Assembly: GCA_900753405.1 (NCBI GenBank)
Contig: CAADYZ010000003.1
Location: 1-28,062 of the forward strand
Reading direction: 5' to 3'
Length of the DNA: 28,062 nucleotides
Source: Campylobacteraceae bacterium
GTDB taxonomy: Bacteria; Campylobacterota; Campylobacteria; Campylobacterales; Campylobacteraceae
Notes under the pieces: model-generated
Databases searched by the model: none
Seen by the model: only the letters and a program-made list of their open reading frames with translations
Told to the model about the DNA's origin: nothing
Shown: positions 1-7,838 of the stretch, piece by piece
Layout: every line of letters begins with the position of its first letter
Numbering within the stretch: position 1 is the stretch's first letter
Program-made: the position numbers and the translations under genes

Positions 1-220
1 AAGTTTTGCTAAAATGTCATTTTGAGTGATTGGAAAAAATTGCGGATTTAAATTTTTAGGCGTTTTGAAAATCAAATTTGGTTTTTACAAGTTTTTGACA
101 CTACAAGCGTAAAAGAAGAAGCAGACGGCGTTAAATGTCAAAACCGAATTTGATTTGCAAATTCAAATTTGGTTTTGATGATTCGCAGCCTGCCAAACAA
201 ACGCGGCAAGCTGCACGAAG
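1..220. other. Intergenic region at window start, with motif copies
   Basis: No coding region is visible here. The stretch holds three copies of the interspersed RAATTYGRTTTTGACA motif, at 74-89 (+, one mismatch), 136-151 (-, exact) and 165-180 (+, two end mismatches). The last two form an inverted pair downstream of the eda stop. Bases 55-90 also resemble 7430-7465 (TTTAGGC, TTTTGAA, then CAAATTTGGTTTTT), so a longer repeat than the 16-base motif may be shared. Confidence 0.6.
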
Positions 221-835
221 TTAGATCTCAAAGGCTTTTTTGGTAAGAAGCGTGATCCTTTCGTAATTTTTGTCGAGGACTAGCTCTTTTGGATTGACCC
301 ACGAGCTTGACCCGAGCGCAACAACATTTGGATGCGACAAAAACTCGCGCGCATTGCTAGCGTTAATCCCGCCTGTTGGGACGAATTTGATGTGGCTGAA
401 TGGTTTTGAGTAGGCTTTGATCGCCTCAACGCCGCCGCAAAGAACTGCGTGGTAGAATTTCAGCGTGTAGTAGCCGCACTCAGCCGCGCTCATAATGTCG
501 CTTGCGGTTGCAACGCCGGGCAAAACTGCGGCTTTGAAAGGGGCGATTTGCTGTGCGAATTTCTCGCTAAATCCCGGTGTGATGATGAAGTCTGCGCCGA
601 CTTTTAACGCCGCCTCGAATTCTTTGATGTTTGTGACTGTGCCAGCAGCGACAAGCGTTTTTGGAAACTCTTTTTTGATCTGCTTGATCGCGTTTAAGCC
701 AAACGGCGAGCGCAGCGTAACTTCAAGCGCGGTTGCTCCGCCGTCAATGAGCGCTTTTGCGAGGTTTAACGCCTCTTTCTCTTCGTAAATAGTAACGATC
801 GGAACGATTTTAGCGGTTGCAAGTTTTTTTAACAT
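221..835 (-). CDS. eda: KDPG/KHG aldolase
   Basis: 2-dehydro-3-deoxyphosphogluconate / 4-hydroxy-2-oxoglutarate aldolase, 204 residues, close to the 213 of E. coli Eda. It is a class I aldolase that splits KDPG into pyruvate and glyceraldehyde-3-phosphate in the Entner-Doudoroff pathway. Visible family marks are the LEVTLR segment with the catalytic Glu, AAGTVTN, and TLKFYHA with the Schiff-base Lys. A glycine-rich phosphate site (PTGGINASN) follows near residue 155. The start is ATG at 835, preceded by AAGGA about eight bases away inside the end of the upstream gene, so the two are probably co-transcribed. No edd (dehydratase) is present in the window, so a complete Entner-Doudoroff route cannot be claimed from this sequence. 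Cytoplasmic. Confidence 0.93.
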   Translation of the reverse strand: MLKKLATAKIVPIVTIYEEKEALNLAKALIDGGATALEVTLRSPFGLNAIKQIKKEFPKTLVAAGTVTNIKEFEAALKVGADFIITPGFSEKFAQQIAPFKAAVLPGVATASDIMSAAECGYYTLKFYHAVLCGGVEAIKAYSKPFSHIKFVPTGGINASNAREFLSHPNVVALGSSSWVNPKELVLDKNYERITLLTKKAFEI

Positions 836-838
836 AAC

Positions 839-1888
839 TCATCCTTTTAAATTAAAATATGCGAAAATTGTAACCAAAATCACAAGCCCAACCGCCCACG
901 CAAAGCCCGCAAGTCTGTCTTTTGAGTCATTGACAAAAAGTTGGTGTTGCGGAGCGTGGTCGTAGGCGTTTTTCTTGCCTTTTGTGGCGGTTGGTTGTAG
1001 CGGTTGCGGTGCGTGGTTGGCTGCGTTTTGAGGCAGTGGCGGCGGCGAAAAAGACGCTTGCCAGTTGTCGATGTTGTTTAATGGTTTTGGCGTAAAGTCG
1101 GCTGGGTTTGGCTGTTTTGGCATGACATTCGTCATCTCATCCAACTGAGCTAGGCGTTGTGCGACATTTTGCGCGACATTCTTCGACTGGTTTGGCACTT
1201 TTGAAGGGACAAAATTTCTTGGCGCAAACGGCTGTGCGGCTTGGCTGACTTGGTTTTGGATCTTGCCTTTTTTGCTGACAATGACGCTAAAAATGTCTTG
1301 CGTTTGCTTTGAGCTTTCTTCGTCCAAAGCCGCCTTCGCGTCGTCAAAAATCGCCTTCAAAGAGGCTTTTTGCAGCTCTAATAAATGCTCGTCTAAAACA
1401 TTTTCTTGGTCTGAAAAATCCTCGTCATTTTGCGGAAGGTCAAAAAAGTTGATCTGCCTTTGAAACTCTTGCGGCGTAAAATCTTGCAAAATTTCAAGGC
1501 GAAACGAGCCTTTCTCAAAGGCAGCCGCGCTCTCAAAACTGCCGATCTCAATGCCGTATTGCGCCGCTTTTTCCACCAGCCTTTCAAAGTCCTTAACCGA
1601 CCAAGTTTTTAAAACTGAGATCTGCACGCCGTCACTAAGCGTTAAAAACTCATCGGTCATAAAGTAGCTCGCAAAACGGTTTTGCCCTATGGAATTTACG
1701 ACTTTGTCAGCGTCTTTGATGTCGATGAAAATGGTATTTACATAACTTAATGAGGTGATTTCGTCTTTTACAAAAACTGAGTTTAAGTCGGCTAAAATTG
1801 CGTTTGGATAGAGTCGCAAAAATGCCGCCGCGACACCAAAAACCGCGCGGTTTTTCGCCGTTGCATAAACACGGATGATCGCACTCAT
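839..1888 (-). CDS. Hypothetical protein with C-terminal membrane anchor
   Basis: A 349-residue protein that I do not recognise. The first 150 or so residues look like a globular alpha/beta domain. Residues about 150-195 are acidic and rich in Asp, Glu and Leu, possibly a coiled coil. Residues about 215-310 are rich in Pro, Gln and Asn, of low complexity and probably disordered. Near the end a basic stretch (KDRLAG) precedes one hydrophobic segment (AWAVGLVILVTIFAYF), and the protein stops four residues later. There is no N-terminal signal peptide, so it is probably a tail-anchored inner-membrane protein with most of its mass in the cytoplasm. A strong GGAGAGGG site lies directly before the ATG. 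It sits between the Sel1-type gene and eda with short gaps, suggesting one transcript. The function is unknown. Confidence 0.75.
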   Translation of the reverse strand: MSAIIRVYATAKNRAVFGVAAAFLRLYPNAILADLNSVFVKDEITSLSYVNTIFIDIKDADKVVNSIGQNRFASYFMTDEFLTLSDGVQISVLKTWSVKDFERLVEKAAQYGIEIGSFESAAAFEKGSFRLEILQDFTPQEFQRQINFFDLPQNDEDFSDQENVLDEHLLELQKASLKAIFDDAKAALDEESSKQTQDIFSVIVSKKGKIQNQVSQAAQPFAPRNFVPSKVPNQSKNVAQNVAQRLAQLDEMTNVMPKQPNPADFTPKPLNNIDNWQASFSPPPLPQNAANHAPQPLQPTATKGKKNAYDHAPQHQLFVNDSKDRLAGFAWAVGLVILVTIFAYFNLKG

Positions 1889-1903
1889 TCCCTCTCCTTG
1901 CCC

Positions 1904-1918
1904 TTAAACCAAATTTGA
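1904..1918 (-). repeat. Degenerate interspersed motif at a stop codon
   Basis: Read on minus, AAATTTGGTTTAAGG starts two bases after the TAG of the Sel1-type gene. Only the first 11 bases agree with the consensus, then it diverges. Confidence 0.4.
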
Positions 1919-2392
1919 CTAAAAGCCCGAGTTAAAGACCATTTGCAAAAGCGTGCATCCGCCTTGATCTCCCAAGTCACACGACTTTTTATAGAAAAAT
2001 TTTGCTTTTGTCGGGTTTTTTGTAATGCCAAACGCCCCATCGTGGTAAATGTTGCCGACTCGTTTGCAGCTAACTTTGTCGCCTGCGTCACAATTTAGCA
2101 AATAGTGGTGCGCAGCGAGAATGACATCGCCATTTTCAAGCTCTAAATCCCCAACCTTCAAGCAGCCCGCCTTGTCGCCCGCGTCACACGACTTTTTGTA
2201 AAACTCCGCCGCTTTTAGCTTGTTTTGCCCAACATCCGTCCCTTCGTAATAAAGCGTGCCTAAGTTGTAACAAGCGATCCCTTGTCCTTGTGCGCAAAGT
2301 TTTTGATATTGCTCAAACTGCGCAAGGCTGATCGCAAACGCGCCGCTTGCTACGCCACAAACCACCGCTAAAACTAACCAAAATCTCTTCAT
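1919..2392 (-). CDS. Secreted Sel1-like repeat, cysteine-rich protein
   Basis: A 157-residue protein with an N-terminal signal peptide (MKRFW, hydrophobic stretch, then GAFA as probable cleavage region). It carries three to four Sel1-like (TPR-type) repeats with motifs such as ACYNLGTLYYEG, KAAEFYKKSCDAGD and KAKFFYKKSCDLGD. Each repeat contributes a Cys pair spaced as in the Helicobacter cysteine-rich proteins (Hcp family), where the pairs form disulfides in the periplasm or outside the cell. By analogy it is a periplasmic or secreted helical-repeat protein with a binding role. The partner cannot be inferred. An AAGGAGAG ribosome site precedes the ATG. The TAG stop is followed at once by a degenerate copy of the interspersed motif (TCAAATTTGGTTT). 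Confidence 0.85.
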   Translation of the reverse strand: MKRFWLVLAVVCGVASGAFAISLAQFEQYQKLCAQGQGIACYNLGTLYYEGTDVGQNKLKAAEFYKKSCDAGDKAGCLKVGDLELENGDVILAAHHYLLNCDAGDKVSCKRVGNIYHDGAFGITKNPTKAKFFYKKSCDLGDQGGCTLLQMVFNSGF

Positions 2393-2483
2393 CCGCTCTC
2401 CTTAAAGTTGAAACTTTACTTACATTATTAAATTAGCTGGCTTAAACTAACAGCTCAATTAACGCTCACCGCGCACCAAAGCA

Positions 2484-3875
2484 CTAGTTTTCTGCCAACA
2501 TCCTCTCCACGCCAAACGCCGCGTCAAGCACACACTGCTCGTCAAACGCTCGTCCGATGAATTGTGCTGAGATGCTAAGCGTGCCGCTTTTTGCAACAGG
2601 CAAAGTCAAGGCTGGAAGCCCAGCGAGATTAACGCCGATCGTGTAAATGTCGCTTAAATACGCGCTCATCGGGTCGGCAAGTTCGCCGAATTTATATGCC
2701 ACGCTCGGCGCAACAGGCATTAGGATGATGTCGGCTTTGCTTAAAGCATTTTCAAACTCTTGTTTGATGAACGCGCGGGCTTTTTGAGCTTTGATGTAAT
2801 ACGCGTCATAATAACCGCTGCTAAGCACAAAAGTGCCTAAAAGCATCCTTCTTGTCACCTCTTCGCCAAAGCCCTCGCCGCGCGTTTGCTCGTACATTTG
2901 TCGTAAATGCTCAGCTTGCGCGCGCCTGCCGTAACGCACTCCGTCATACCTGCTCAAATTCGCGCTAGCCTCAGCGGTGGCGATGATGTAGTAAGCGGCG
3001 ATGCCGTATTTTGAGCCGCTAAATTCGCACTCTATGACATTATGCCCCGCTGCTTTTAGCTTTTCGATCAGCCCATACATCGCCCCTTTGACCTCTGGCG
3101 TTGCTTCGTCAATGAAGTTTTTCACCGCCGCAAAGGTGAGCTTGCGGTTTGGGTTCAGCTTTGGTGCGGTCGGCTCAAATTCGACCCTTGCAGAAGTGCT
3201 GTCTTTTGAGTCGTTGCCAGCGATGATGTCATATAAAATCGCCGCGTCTTCGACATCTTGCGTGATCGGTCCGATTTGATCCAAGCTGCTTGAATACGCC
3301 GCTAGACCATAGCGACTAACGCGTCCGTAAGTTGGCTTTAACCCAACCACGCCGCAAAAAGCCGCAGGCTGTCTGATGCTGCCGCCTGTGTCGCTGCCAA
3401 GTGCGGCGATAGCGAGGTTTGCGCCAACTGCGGCGGCACTTCCGCCACTGCTTCCGCCAGGGACACACGAGTTATCAAGCGGGTTAAGTGTGCGTCCGTA
3501 AAAGCTGCTCTCCGTTGTGCTTCCCATAGCAAATTCGTCCATATTCGTTCGCCCAAACGGCACGCAGCCAGCCGCTAGAAGCTTGTTGATGACGGTTGCG
3601 TTGTAGGGGGCGTAGTAGCCTTGCAGAATTTTCGAACAACTCGTCACCTCCCAGCCTTTGACTTGGATGTTGTCTTTAATGGCGATTGGCACGCCGATTT
3701 TGCCGTTTTCGCCGCTAAATTCGCCCTCCAAACCAAAGTAGCCGCCGAGTTTTTCGCCCTTTAACTGCTCGACATAAGCCCCGATTTTGCTCTCTTTTGC
3801 CGCCTTTTGTTGCAACTCCTCGCAAAGCCTGCTTAGGTCGTTTGCACTGAGTTTTAAAGCCTCTTTTAGTTTCAT
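2484..3875 (-). CDS. gatA: Glutamyl-tRNA(Gln) amidotransferase subunit A
   Basis: GatA, 463 residues, the glutaminase/amidase subunit of the GatCAB complex. GatCAB converts Glu-tRNA(Gln) to Gln-tRNA(Gln) (and often Asp-tRNA(Asn) to Asn-tRNA(Asn)) in organisms without glutaminyl-tRNA synthetase. Amidase-signature features are visible: the catalytic Lys in PIAIKDNI (about residue 67), the Gly/Ser-rich GGSSGGSAAAVGANLA, and GSDTGGSIRQPA with the cis-Ser and nucleophilic Ser. The length and the C-terminal LPALTLPVA segment are normal. ATG at 3875 has a GGAGAAAG site. gatB and gatC are not in the window; a solitary gatA is common in this phylum. It is divergent from pnp. A tRNA-Gln, the complex's substrate, is encoded 5 kb away. 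Confidence 0.97.
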   Translation of the reverse strand: MKLKEALKLSANDLSRLCEELQQKAAKESKIGAYVEQLKGEKLGGYFGLEGEFSGENGKIGVPIAIKDNIQVKGWEVTSCSKILQGYYAPYNATVINKLLAAGCVPFGRTNMDEFAMGSTTESSFYGRTLNPLDNSCVPGGSSGGSAAAVGANLAIAALGSDTGGSIRQPAAFCGVVGLKPTYGRVSRYGLAAYSSSLDQIGPITQDVEDAAILYDIIAGNDSKDSTSARVEFEPTAPKLNPNRKLTFAAVKNFIDEATPEVKGAMYGLIEKLKAAGHNVIECEFSGSKYGIAAYYIIATAEASANLSRYDGVRYGRRAQAEHLRQMYEQTRGEGFGEEVTRRMLLGTFVLSSGYYDAYYIKAQKARAFIKQEFENALSKADIILMPVAPSVAYKFGELADPMSAYLSDIYTIGVNLAGLPALTLPVAKSGTLSISAQFIGRAFDEQCVLDAAFGVERMLAEN

Positions 3876-3897
3876 AACTTTCTCCGTTTAAAAAGCT

Positions 3898-3907
3898 TGC
3901 ATTTTAG
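3898..3907 (-). promoter_or_regulatory. Possible -10 element for gatA
   Basis: On minus the sequence GCTAAAATGC lies about 25 bases before the gatA ATG. It resembles the Campylobacter -10 pattern (TGNTATAAT-like, no clear -35). It is a single short match and therefore weak. Confidence 0.3.
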
Positions 3908-3975
3908 CTTAAAACTGCTTAAAAAGTTATTATTTAACAAAAACTTAATAAACATTTAGCTAAACTCGTGGTTTT

Positions 3976-3991
3976 TGTCAAAATCGAATTT
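3976..3991 (-). repeat. Interspersed motif copy (gatA/pnp divergent region)
   Basis: Read on minus this is AAATTCGATTTTGACA. It lies just upstream of the pnp ribosome-binding site and is the only copy in a divergent promoter region in this window. Confidence 0.8.
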
Positions 3992-4012
3992 AAATCACCA
4001 TTAAGGACAAAT

Positions 4013-6103
4013 ATGCAAATTCAGGTTAATGAAAGCACTTTTCGCTTCGCAGACATCGCCACGCAAGCAGCTGGAAGCGTCTTGCTTCAAAGCGGTGAAA
4101 CGACCATTTTAGCAACAGTCGCAAGGGACGAAGTCGCCATTGACGCGGACTTTACGCCGCTTACGGTGCAGTATTTAGAAAAACAATACGCAGTCGGCAA
4201 AATCCCCGGCGGCTACATCAAACGCGAGACAAAACCTGGCGACTTTGAAACCCTCACAAGCAGGATCATCGACCGCTCGCTTCGTCCGCTTTTTCCAAAA
4301 GGCTACGCTTATCAAACGCAAATCACCCTATTCGTCCTTAGTGCCTCACAAGAGGCGGATTTGCAGGTTTTGGCGTTAAACGCGGCGAGTGCGGCGCTGT
4401 TTTTAAGCGACATCCCTGTAAAAAAGGCGGTTTGCGGCGTGCGAGTTGGGTGCGTTGAAGGAGAGCTTGTGTTAAATCCGTCAAATTCGGTTTTAGCAAA
4501 AAGTTCGCTCGATCTTTATGTTGCAGGAGTTGGGGACGAGTTGTTGATGATTGAGATGCGCGCGCTTGGAAAAGACGGAGCGATGAATGAGATGAGCGAG
4601 GCGGCGATGTGCGAGGCGATCGAGTTTGCAAAAGAGGCGATCGAACGCACAAGCAGCGAGTTTGCCGCAGCCTTTGAGCCGCACGCAAAAGAGGTGCGCG
4701 AGTTGGCGCTAAGAAGCGAGGCTTGCAACGAAAGCGCGATCGAATTCATCCGCCAAAACTACGCACAAGAGGTGAAAGACGCGATCAACAAAATGGCAAA
4801 AAGCGAGCGCGCGGTTGAGTTAAATTTGGTTTTTGCACAAATTCAAAACAACGAGCGCGCGGCGGAATTCAGCGAAGCGGAGCTAAAATTTGGGCTTGAA
4901 AGAGTTAAAAGGGAGATGATCCGGTCGCAGATCATCAACGAAGGCGTGCGCGCTGACGGGCGTGGGCTTGCGCAGGTGCGTCCGATTTGGATCGAGACAA
5001 ACATTTTACCAAACGCGCACGGCTCGTGCCTCTTTACACGCGGGCAGACGCAAGCGCTCGTTGTAGCTACTCTTGGCTCGGACGCAGACGCGCAACTAAG
5101 CGACCTCTTAACGCAAAAGTCAGCCGTTTGCGAGAGATTTATGTTTAACTACAACTTTCCGGGATTTAGCGTTGGCGAAGCGAGTATGATCAAAGCTCCG
5201 GGCAGACGCGAACTTGGACACGGAAACCTCGCAAAACGCGCACTTGCGCCCTCACTGCCTGAGTCAAACCCGTTTGTCGTGCGCGTGGTAAGTGAGATTT
5301 TAGAGAGCAACGGCAGCAGCTCGATGGCGAGTGTTTGCGGCGGGGCGTTGGCGTTAAGGGCTGCGGGCGTGAAAACGCACAAACTGGTCGCGGGCGTGGC
5401 GATGGGGCTTGTTTTTGAGGGCGAGAAACACGCGGTTTTAACCGACATTATGGGGCTTGAAGACCACGATGGGGATATGGACTTTAAAGTCGTAGGCAGC
5501 AAAGACGGTATCACCGCTTTGCAAATGGACATCAAACTCGGCGGCATCAGCCCTGAGGTGCTTTCAGAAGCGCTTTTGCAGGCAAAAGCTGGACGCGAAC
5601 ACATCTTAGCGTTGATGGAAGAGGCGGCAAGCAAAATCGCCGTAAATGAGGCGATTTTACCAAAAATCGAGCTATTCAAAGTTTCTCCGTCAAAGGTCGG
5701 CGAGATCATCGGACAAGGCGGCAAGACAATCAAAGAAATCATCGAAAAATTCGGCGTTACCATTGACATCGGCAAGGATGACGGCAGCGTGAAAGTTGTC
5801 GGCGTGAGCGCAAAAAGCGTGGATGAGGCGCGCGAGTTCATCCTCAACCTCGTTGAAAACTCAGCCTTCGGCGGACGCGGCGGACGCAAACCTAGACGCA
5901 AAATTCAAGTCGGCGAAACCTTCGAGTCGAGCGTGAAAAATGTCGCTGCTTTTGGCGCGTTTGTCGGACTTGAAGACGGCATTGACGGGCTTTTGCACAT
6001 CTCAAAAATCCGCAACACGCCGCTAAATCCCGGAGACGCTGTAAAGGTCGTTGTGGTCGAGGTCAAAGGGGATAAAATCTCGCTTGATTTAGTCAAAGAG
6101 TAG
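4013..6103 (+). CDS. pnp: Polynucleotide phosphorylase
   Basis: PNPase, 696 residues from this start. It is a phosphorolytic 3'-to-5' exoribonuclease that degrades mRNA with phosphate to release nucleoside diphosphates, and it usually acts as a trimer. Domains in order: a first RNase PH-like half, an all-helical linker, a second catalytic RNase PH half with TRGQTQALVVATLG and the conserved Asp region DHDGDMDFKV, a KH domain (VGEIIGQGGKTIKEI) and a C-terminal S1 domain (FGAFVGLEDGIDGLLHIS). The frame stays open upstream to a GTG at 3968, but I place the start at ATG 4013 because AAGGA lies seven bases before it and the family begins with a strand like MQIQVNEST. A variant of the interspersed motif is embedded at 4483-4498 and read as SNSVLAK. 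Confidence 0.96.
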   Translation: MQIQVNESTFRFADIATQAAGSVLLQSGETTILATVARDEVAIDADFTPLTVQYLEKQYAVGKIPGGYIKRETKPGDFETLTSRIIDRSLRPLFPKGYAYQTQITLFVLSASQEADLQVLALNAASAALFLSDIPVKKAVCGVRVGCVEGELVLNPSNSVLAKSSLDLYVAGVGDELLMIEMRALGKDGAMNEMSEAAMCEAIEFAKEAIERTSSEFAAAFEPHAKEVRELALRSEACNESAIEFIRQNYAQEVKDAINKMAKSERAVELNLVFAQIQNNERAAEFSEAELKFGLERVKREMIRSQIINEGVRADGRGLAQVRPIWIETNILPNAHGSCLFTRGQTQALVVATLGSDADAQLSDLLTQKSAVCERFMFNYNFPGFSVGEASMIKAPGRRELGHGNLAKRALAPSLPESNPFVVRVVSEILESNGSSSMASVCGGALALRAAGVKTHKLVAGVAMGLVFEGEKHAVLTDIMGLEDHDGDMDFKVVGSKDGITALQMDIKLGGISPEVLSEALLQAKAGREHILALMEEAASKIAVNEAILPKIELFKVSPSKVGEIIGQGGKTIKEIIEKFGVTIDIGKDDGSVKVVGVSAKSVDEAREFILNLVENSAFGGRGGRKPRRKIQVGETFESSVKNVAAFGAFVGLEDGIDGLLHISKIRNTPLNPGDAVKVVVVEVKGDKISLDLVKE
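4483..4498 (+). repeat. Interspersed motif variant inside pnp
   Basis: AAATTCGGTTTTAGCA, the AGCA-ending variant, is read in frame as S-N-S-V-L-A at about residues 157-162 of PNPase, in a surface-type segment between conserved blocks. A weaker copy (AAATTTGGTTTTTGCA) lies at 4822-4837 and is read as N-L-V-F-A. Confidence 0.6.
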
Positions 6104-6126
6104 TTGTCAAATTTGAATTTGACAAC
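6103..6126. repeat. Inverted repeat after the pnp stop
   Basis: GTTGTCAAATT and AATTTGACAAC are 11-base arms separated by two bases, overlapping the last base of the pnp stop. The arms share TTTGACA with the interspersed motif. It could act as a weak hairpin between pnp and the methyltransferase gene, but no T-run follows. Confidence 0.5.
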
Positions 6127-6144
6127 GCGCGTTTGGGGCGGCAA

Positions 6145-7230
6145 ATGGAAAATCCAGCCTTTTTAAAAGAGCAGATCATCACCTACCTTGGTAACAAACG
6201 CGCGCTTTTGGGCTTTCTCGCACAAGGCTTAGAGGTGGCAAAAGAGGAGCTAAAAAAGCCAAAAGTCAGCTTTTTGGATATGTTTAGCGGCTCAGGCGTG
6301 GTGAGTCGTTTTGCAAAAGCTCACGCAAACTTCATCATCGCCAACGACTTAGAAGACTACTCACGCGTCATCAACCGCTGCTACCTCGCAAACCCAGACG
6401 CCGCGCAAAAGGCGGCGTTGGCGGAGTTTTTACAAATTCTTCACGCCACAACCGAACGCGAGGTGGGCTTTTTGAGCGAGCTTTACGCCCCGCAAAATGA
6501 GACGATCACCAAAGACGATCGCGTCTTTTTCACACGAGAAAACGCGCTGTTTTTAGACACGATGCGCGCCAAAATCGCCCGCGAAATTCCACCACATTTA
6601 CAAGACTTTTTCATCGCCCCGCTGATCTACGAAGCGAGCGTGCATTCCAACACAAGCGGCGTTTTCAAGGGTTTTTACAAGGACAAGTCAGGCGTTGGGG
6701 CGTTTGGCGGCAGCGGACAAAACGCGCTTGGGCGGATCTTGGGGCGGATGAGCCTAAAAATGCCTGTGTTTTCGAACTTTTCTTGCCCGTTTGAGGTGCG
6801 TCAGAGCGAGGCAAACGCGCTCGCAAAAGAGCTTGACGAGGTCGATGTCGCCTACCTCGACCCGCCCTACAACCAGCATCCTTACGGCTCGAACTACTTT
6901 ATGCTAAACCTCATCGCAAACTACACTCGCCCGCAAGAGATCTCCAAAGTCTCAGGCATCCCCAAATCGTGGAATCGCAGCGACTTCAACAAACCACAAC
7001 GCGCCGAAGAGGCACTTTTTGAGCTGATCCGCAACTTGCGTGCGAAAGTCGTTTTACTCTCTTACAACTGTGAAGGTTTTGTGAAAAAAGAGGGCTTTGT
7101 CAAGCGGCTTGAAAGGCTTGGGCGTGTGCAGGTAAAAGAACAGCGCTACAACGCGTTTCGCGGCTCACGCAACCTCTCAACGCGGGCGATTTATGTCAGC
7201 GAACAGCTCTATCTCATCATCAAAAATTAG
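6145..7230 (+). CDS. D12-class adenine-specific DNA methyltransferase
   Basis: An N6-adenine DNA methyltransferase of 361 residues. Motifs follow the alpha-class order: an N-terminal YLGNKRALL (motif X-like), FLDMFSGSGVVSRF (motif I, AdoMet binding) near residue 45, and VAYLDPPYNQHPYGSNYF (motif IV DPPY, catalytic) near residue 235. The recognition domain would lie between motifs I and IV. No restriction endonuclease gene is adjacent, so it looks solitary. The frame is open to a TTG at 6133, but ATG 6145, behind a G-rich stretch, is the better start. The enzyme could be related to CtsM of C. jejuni (Cj0208), which methylates RAATTY and marks DNA for transformation. I cannot confirm orthology without an alignment; an orphan methylase of another specificity is the alternative. 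Confidence 0.88.
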   Translation: MENPAFLKEQIITYLGNKRALLGFLAQGLEVAKEELKKPKVSFLDMFSGSGVVSRFAKAHANFIIANDLEDYSRVINRCYLANPDAAQKAALAEFLQILHATTEREVGFLSELYAPQNETITKDDRVFFTRENALFLDTMRAKIAREIPPHLQDFFIAPLIYEASVHSNTSGVFKGFYKDKSGVGAFGGSGQNALGRILGRMSLKMPVFSNFSCPFEVRQSEANALAKELDEVDVAYLDPPYNQHPYGSNYFMLNLIANYTRPQEISKVSGIPKSWNRSDFNKPQRAEEALFELIRNLRAKVVLLSYNCEGFVKKEGFVKRLERLGRVQVKEQRYNAFRGSRNLSTRAIYVSEQLYLIIKN

Positions 7231-7234
7231 CAAA

Positions 7235-7260
7235 TGTTAAAACCGAATTTGATTTTGACA
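7235..7260. repeat. Palindromic interspersed motif after the methyltransferase gene
   Basis: A 26-base palindromic form centred on GAATTT at 7245-7250. The plus half is GAATTTGATTTTGACA (exact). The minus half is AAATTCGGTTTTAACA (one mismatch). It starts five bases after the gene's TAG. Confidence 0.8.
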
Positions 7261-7332
7261 ATTTTGGGTTTTCGGAGATTTAAGATTTTTCTTTTTTTTA
7301 AAGGCGGACTTGTGGAACTTGAATGGCAACTC

Positions 7333-7420
7333 GCTCCCCTTATCCCCCCCCTTTTTTTTTAAACCCCCAATCCCCCGACAACGCTTTCAAGGTTGCGTAA
7401 AAACTATTCGTTTTTACGAT
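7333..7420 (+). repeat. Left arm of a long inverted repeat, with C8 and T9 tracts
   Basis: Bases 7372-7420 are the exact reverse complement of 7669-7717 (49 of 49). Outward the match continues with gaps (CGCTCCCCTTAT is shared). The left arm has expanded homopolymers, C8 at 7344-7351 and T9 at 7352-7360, where the right arm has shorter runs. The inner end is a hairpin, CGTAAAAAC / GTTTTTACG at 7397-7419, followed by ATTTTT, which has the form of an intrinsic terminator for the methyltransferase transcript. Confidence 0.75.
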
Positions 7421-7496
7421 TTTTAAATATTTAGGCATTTTGAATTTCAAATTTGGTTTTTGCAAATTAGATTTTTGGTTATTTAGAGCTGTTATG

Positions 7497-7525
7497 AAAT
7501 TTTCAAAGCCCTGCTTTGAAAATTT
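7497..7525. terminator. Strong hairpin in the convergent block
   Basis: A perfect 12-base stem, AAATTTTCAAAG / CTTTGAAAATTT, with a five-base loop. It is followed by a second perfect hairpin at 7529-7550 (CACTTTTGC, loop TACT, GCAAAAGTG) and a looser one at 7581-7608 (CTAGTTTT / AAAACTAG). They could be terminators or a structured RNA; the sequence alone does not decide. Confidence 0.45.
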
Positions 7526-7528
7526 AGG

Positions 7529-7550
7529 CACTTTTGCTACTGCAAAAGTG
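7529..7550. terminator. Second hairpin in the convergent block
   Basis: A perfect nine-base stem, CACTTTTGC / GCAAAAGTG, with tetraloop TACT, four bases after the preceding hairpin. Confidence 0.4.
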
Positions 7551-7619
7551 TAGGTGAAACATTTTTTTACAATTTTCATTCTAGTTTTCGGCTCAAATCC
7601 AAAACTAGAAACAAAAAAT

Positions 7620-7645
7620 TGTCAAACTCAAATTTGATTTTGACA
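7620..7645. repeat. Palindromic interspersed motif copy
   Basis: The plus half AAATTTGATTTTGACA at 7630-7645 is exact. The minus half at 7620-7635 is AAATTTGAGTTTGACA. The centre is AAATTT. Confidence 0.8.
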
Positions 7646-7668
7646 AAACGCTTAAATTTGTTTAATCA

Positions 7669-7742
7669 ATCGTAAAAACGAATAGTTTTTACGCAACCTT
7701 GAAAGCGTTGTCGGGGGATTGGGATCAAAGGGGGATAAGGGG
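7669..7742 (-). repeat. Right arm of the long inverted repeat
   Basis: The inverted partner of 7333-7420. Read on minus, the direction of thiH transcription, it presents the same module ending in the CGTAAAAAC / GTTTTTACG hairpin. The 49 bases at 7669-7717 match the left arm exactly. Weaker similarity extends outward, including a T-rich stretch near 7780 and a shared CAATTTTG next to the outer motif copies. Confidence 0.75.
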
Positions 7743-7838
7743 AGCGACTGCGCAATTCAAGCTCCCTTGCCCCACCCTTTTTTTTTGAAAGAAAAAATAA
7801 ATCGCAAAGTCTTCGAAAATTCAAAATTGTAAAAAACC

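Noticed and set aside
6145..7230. Complete restriction-modification system
   Set aside because: No endonuclease-like gene lies on either side; the neighbours are pnp and thiH.
7333..7742. Insertion sequence with terminal inverted repeats
   Set aside because: The 248-base interior encodes no transposase and no target duplication was found; a non-autonomous element remains possible, but an IS is not supported.
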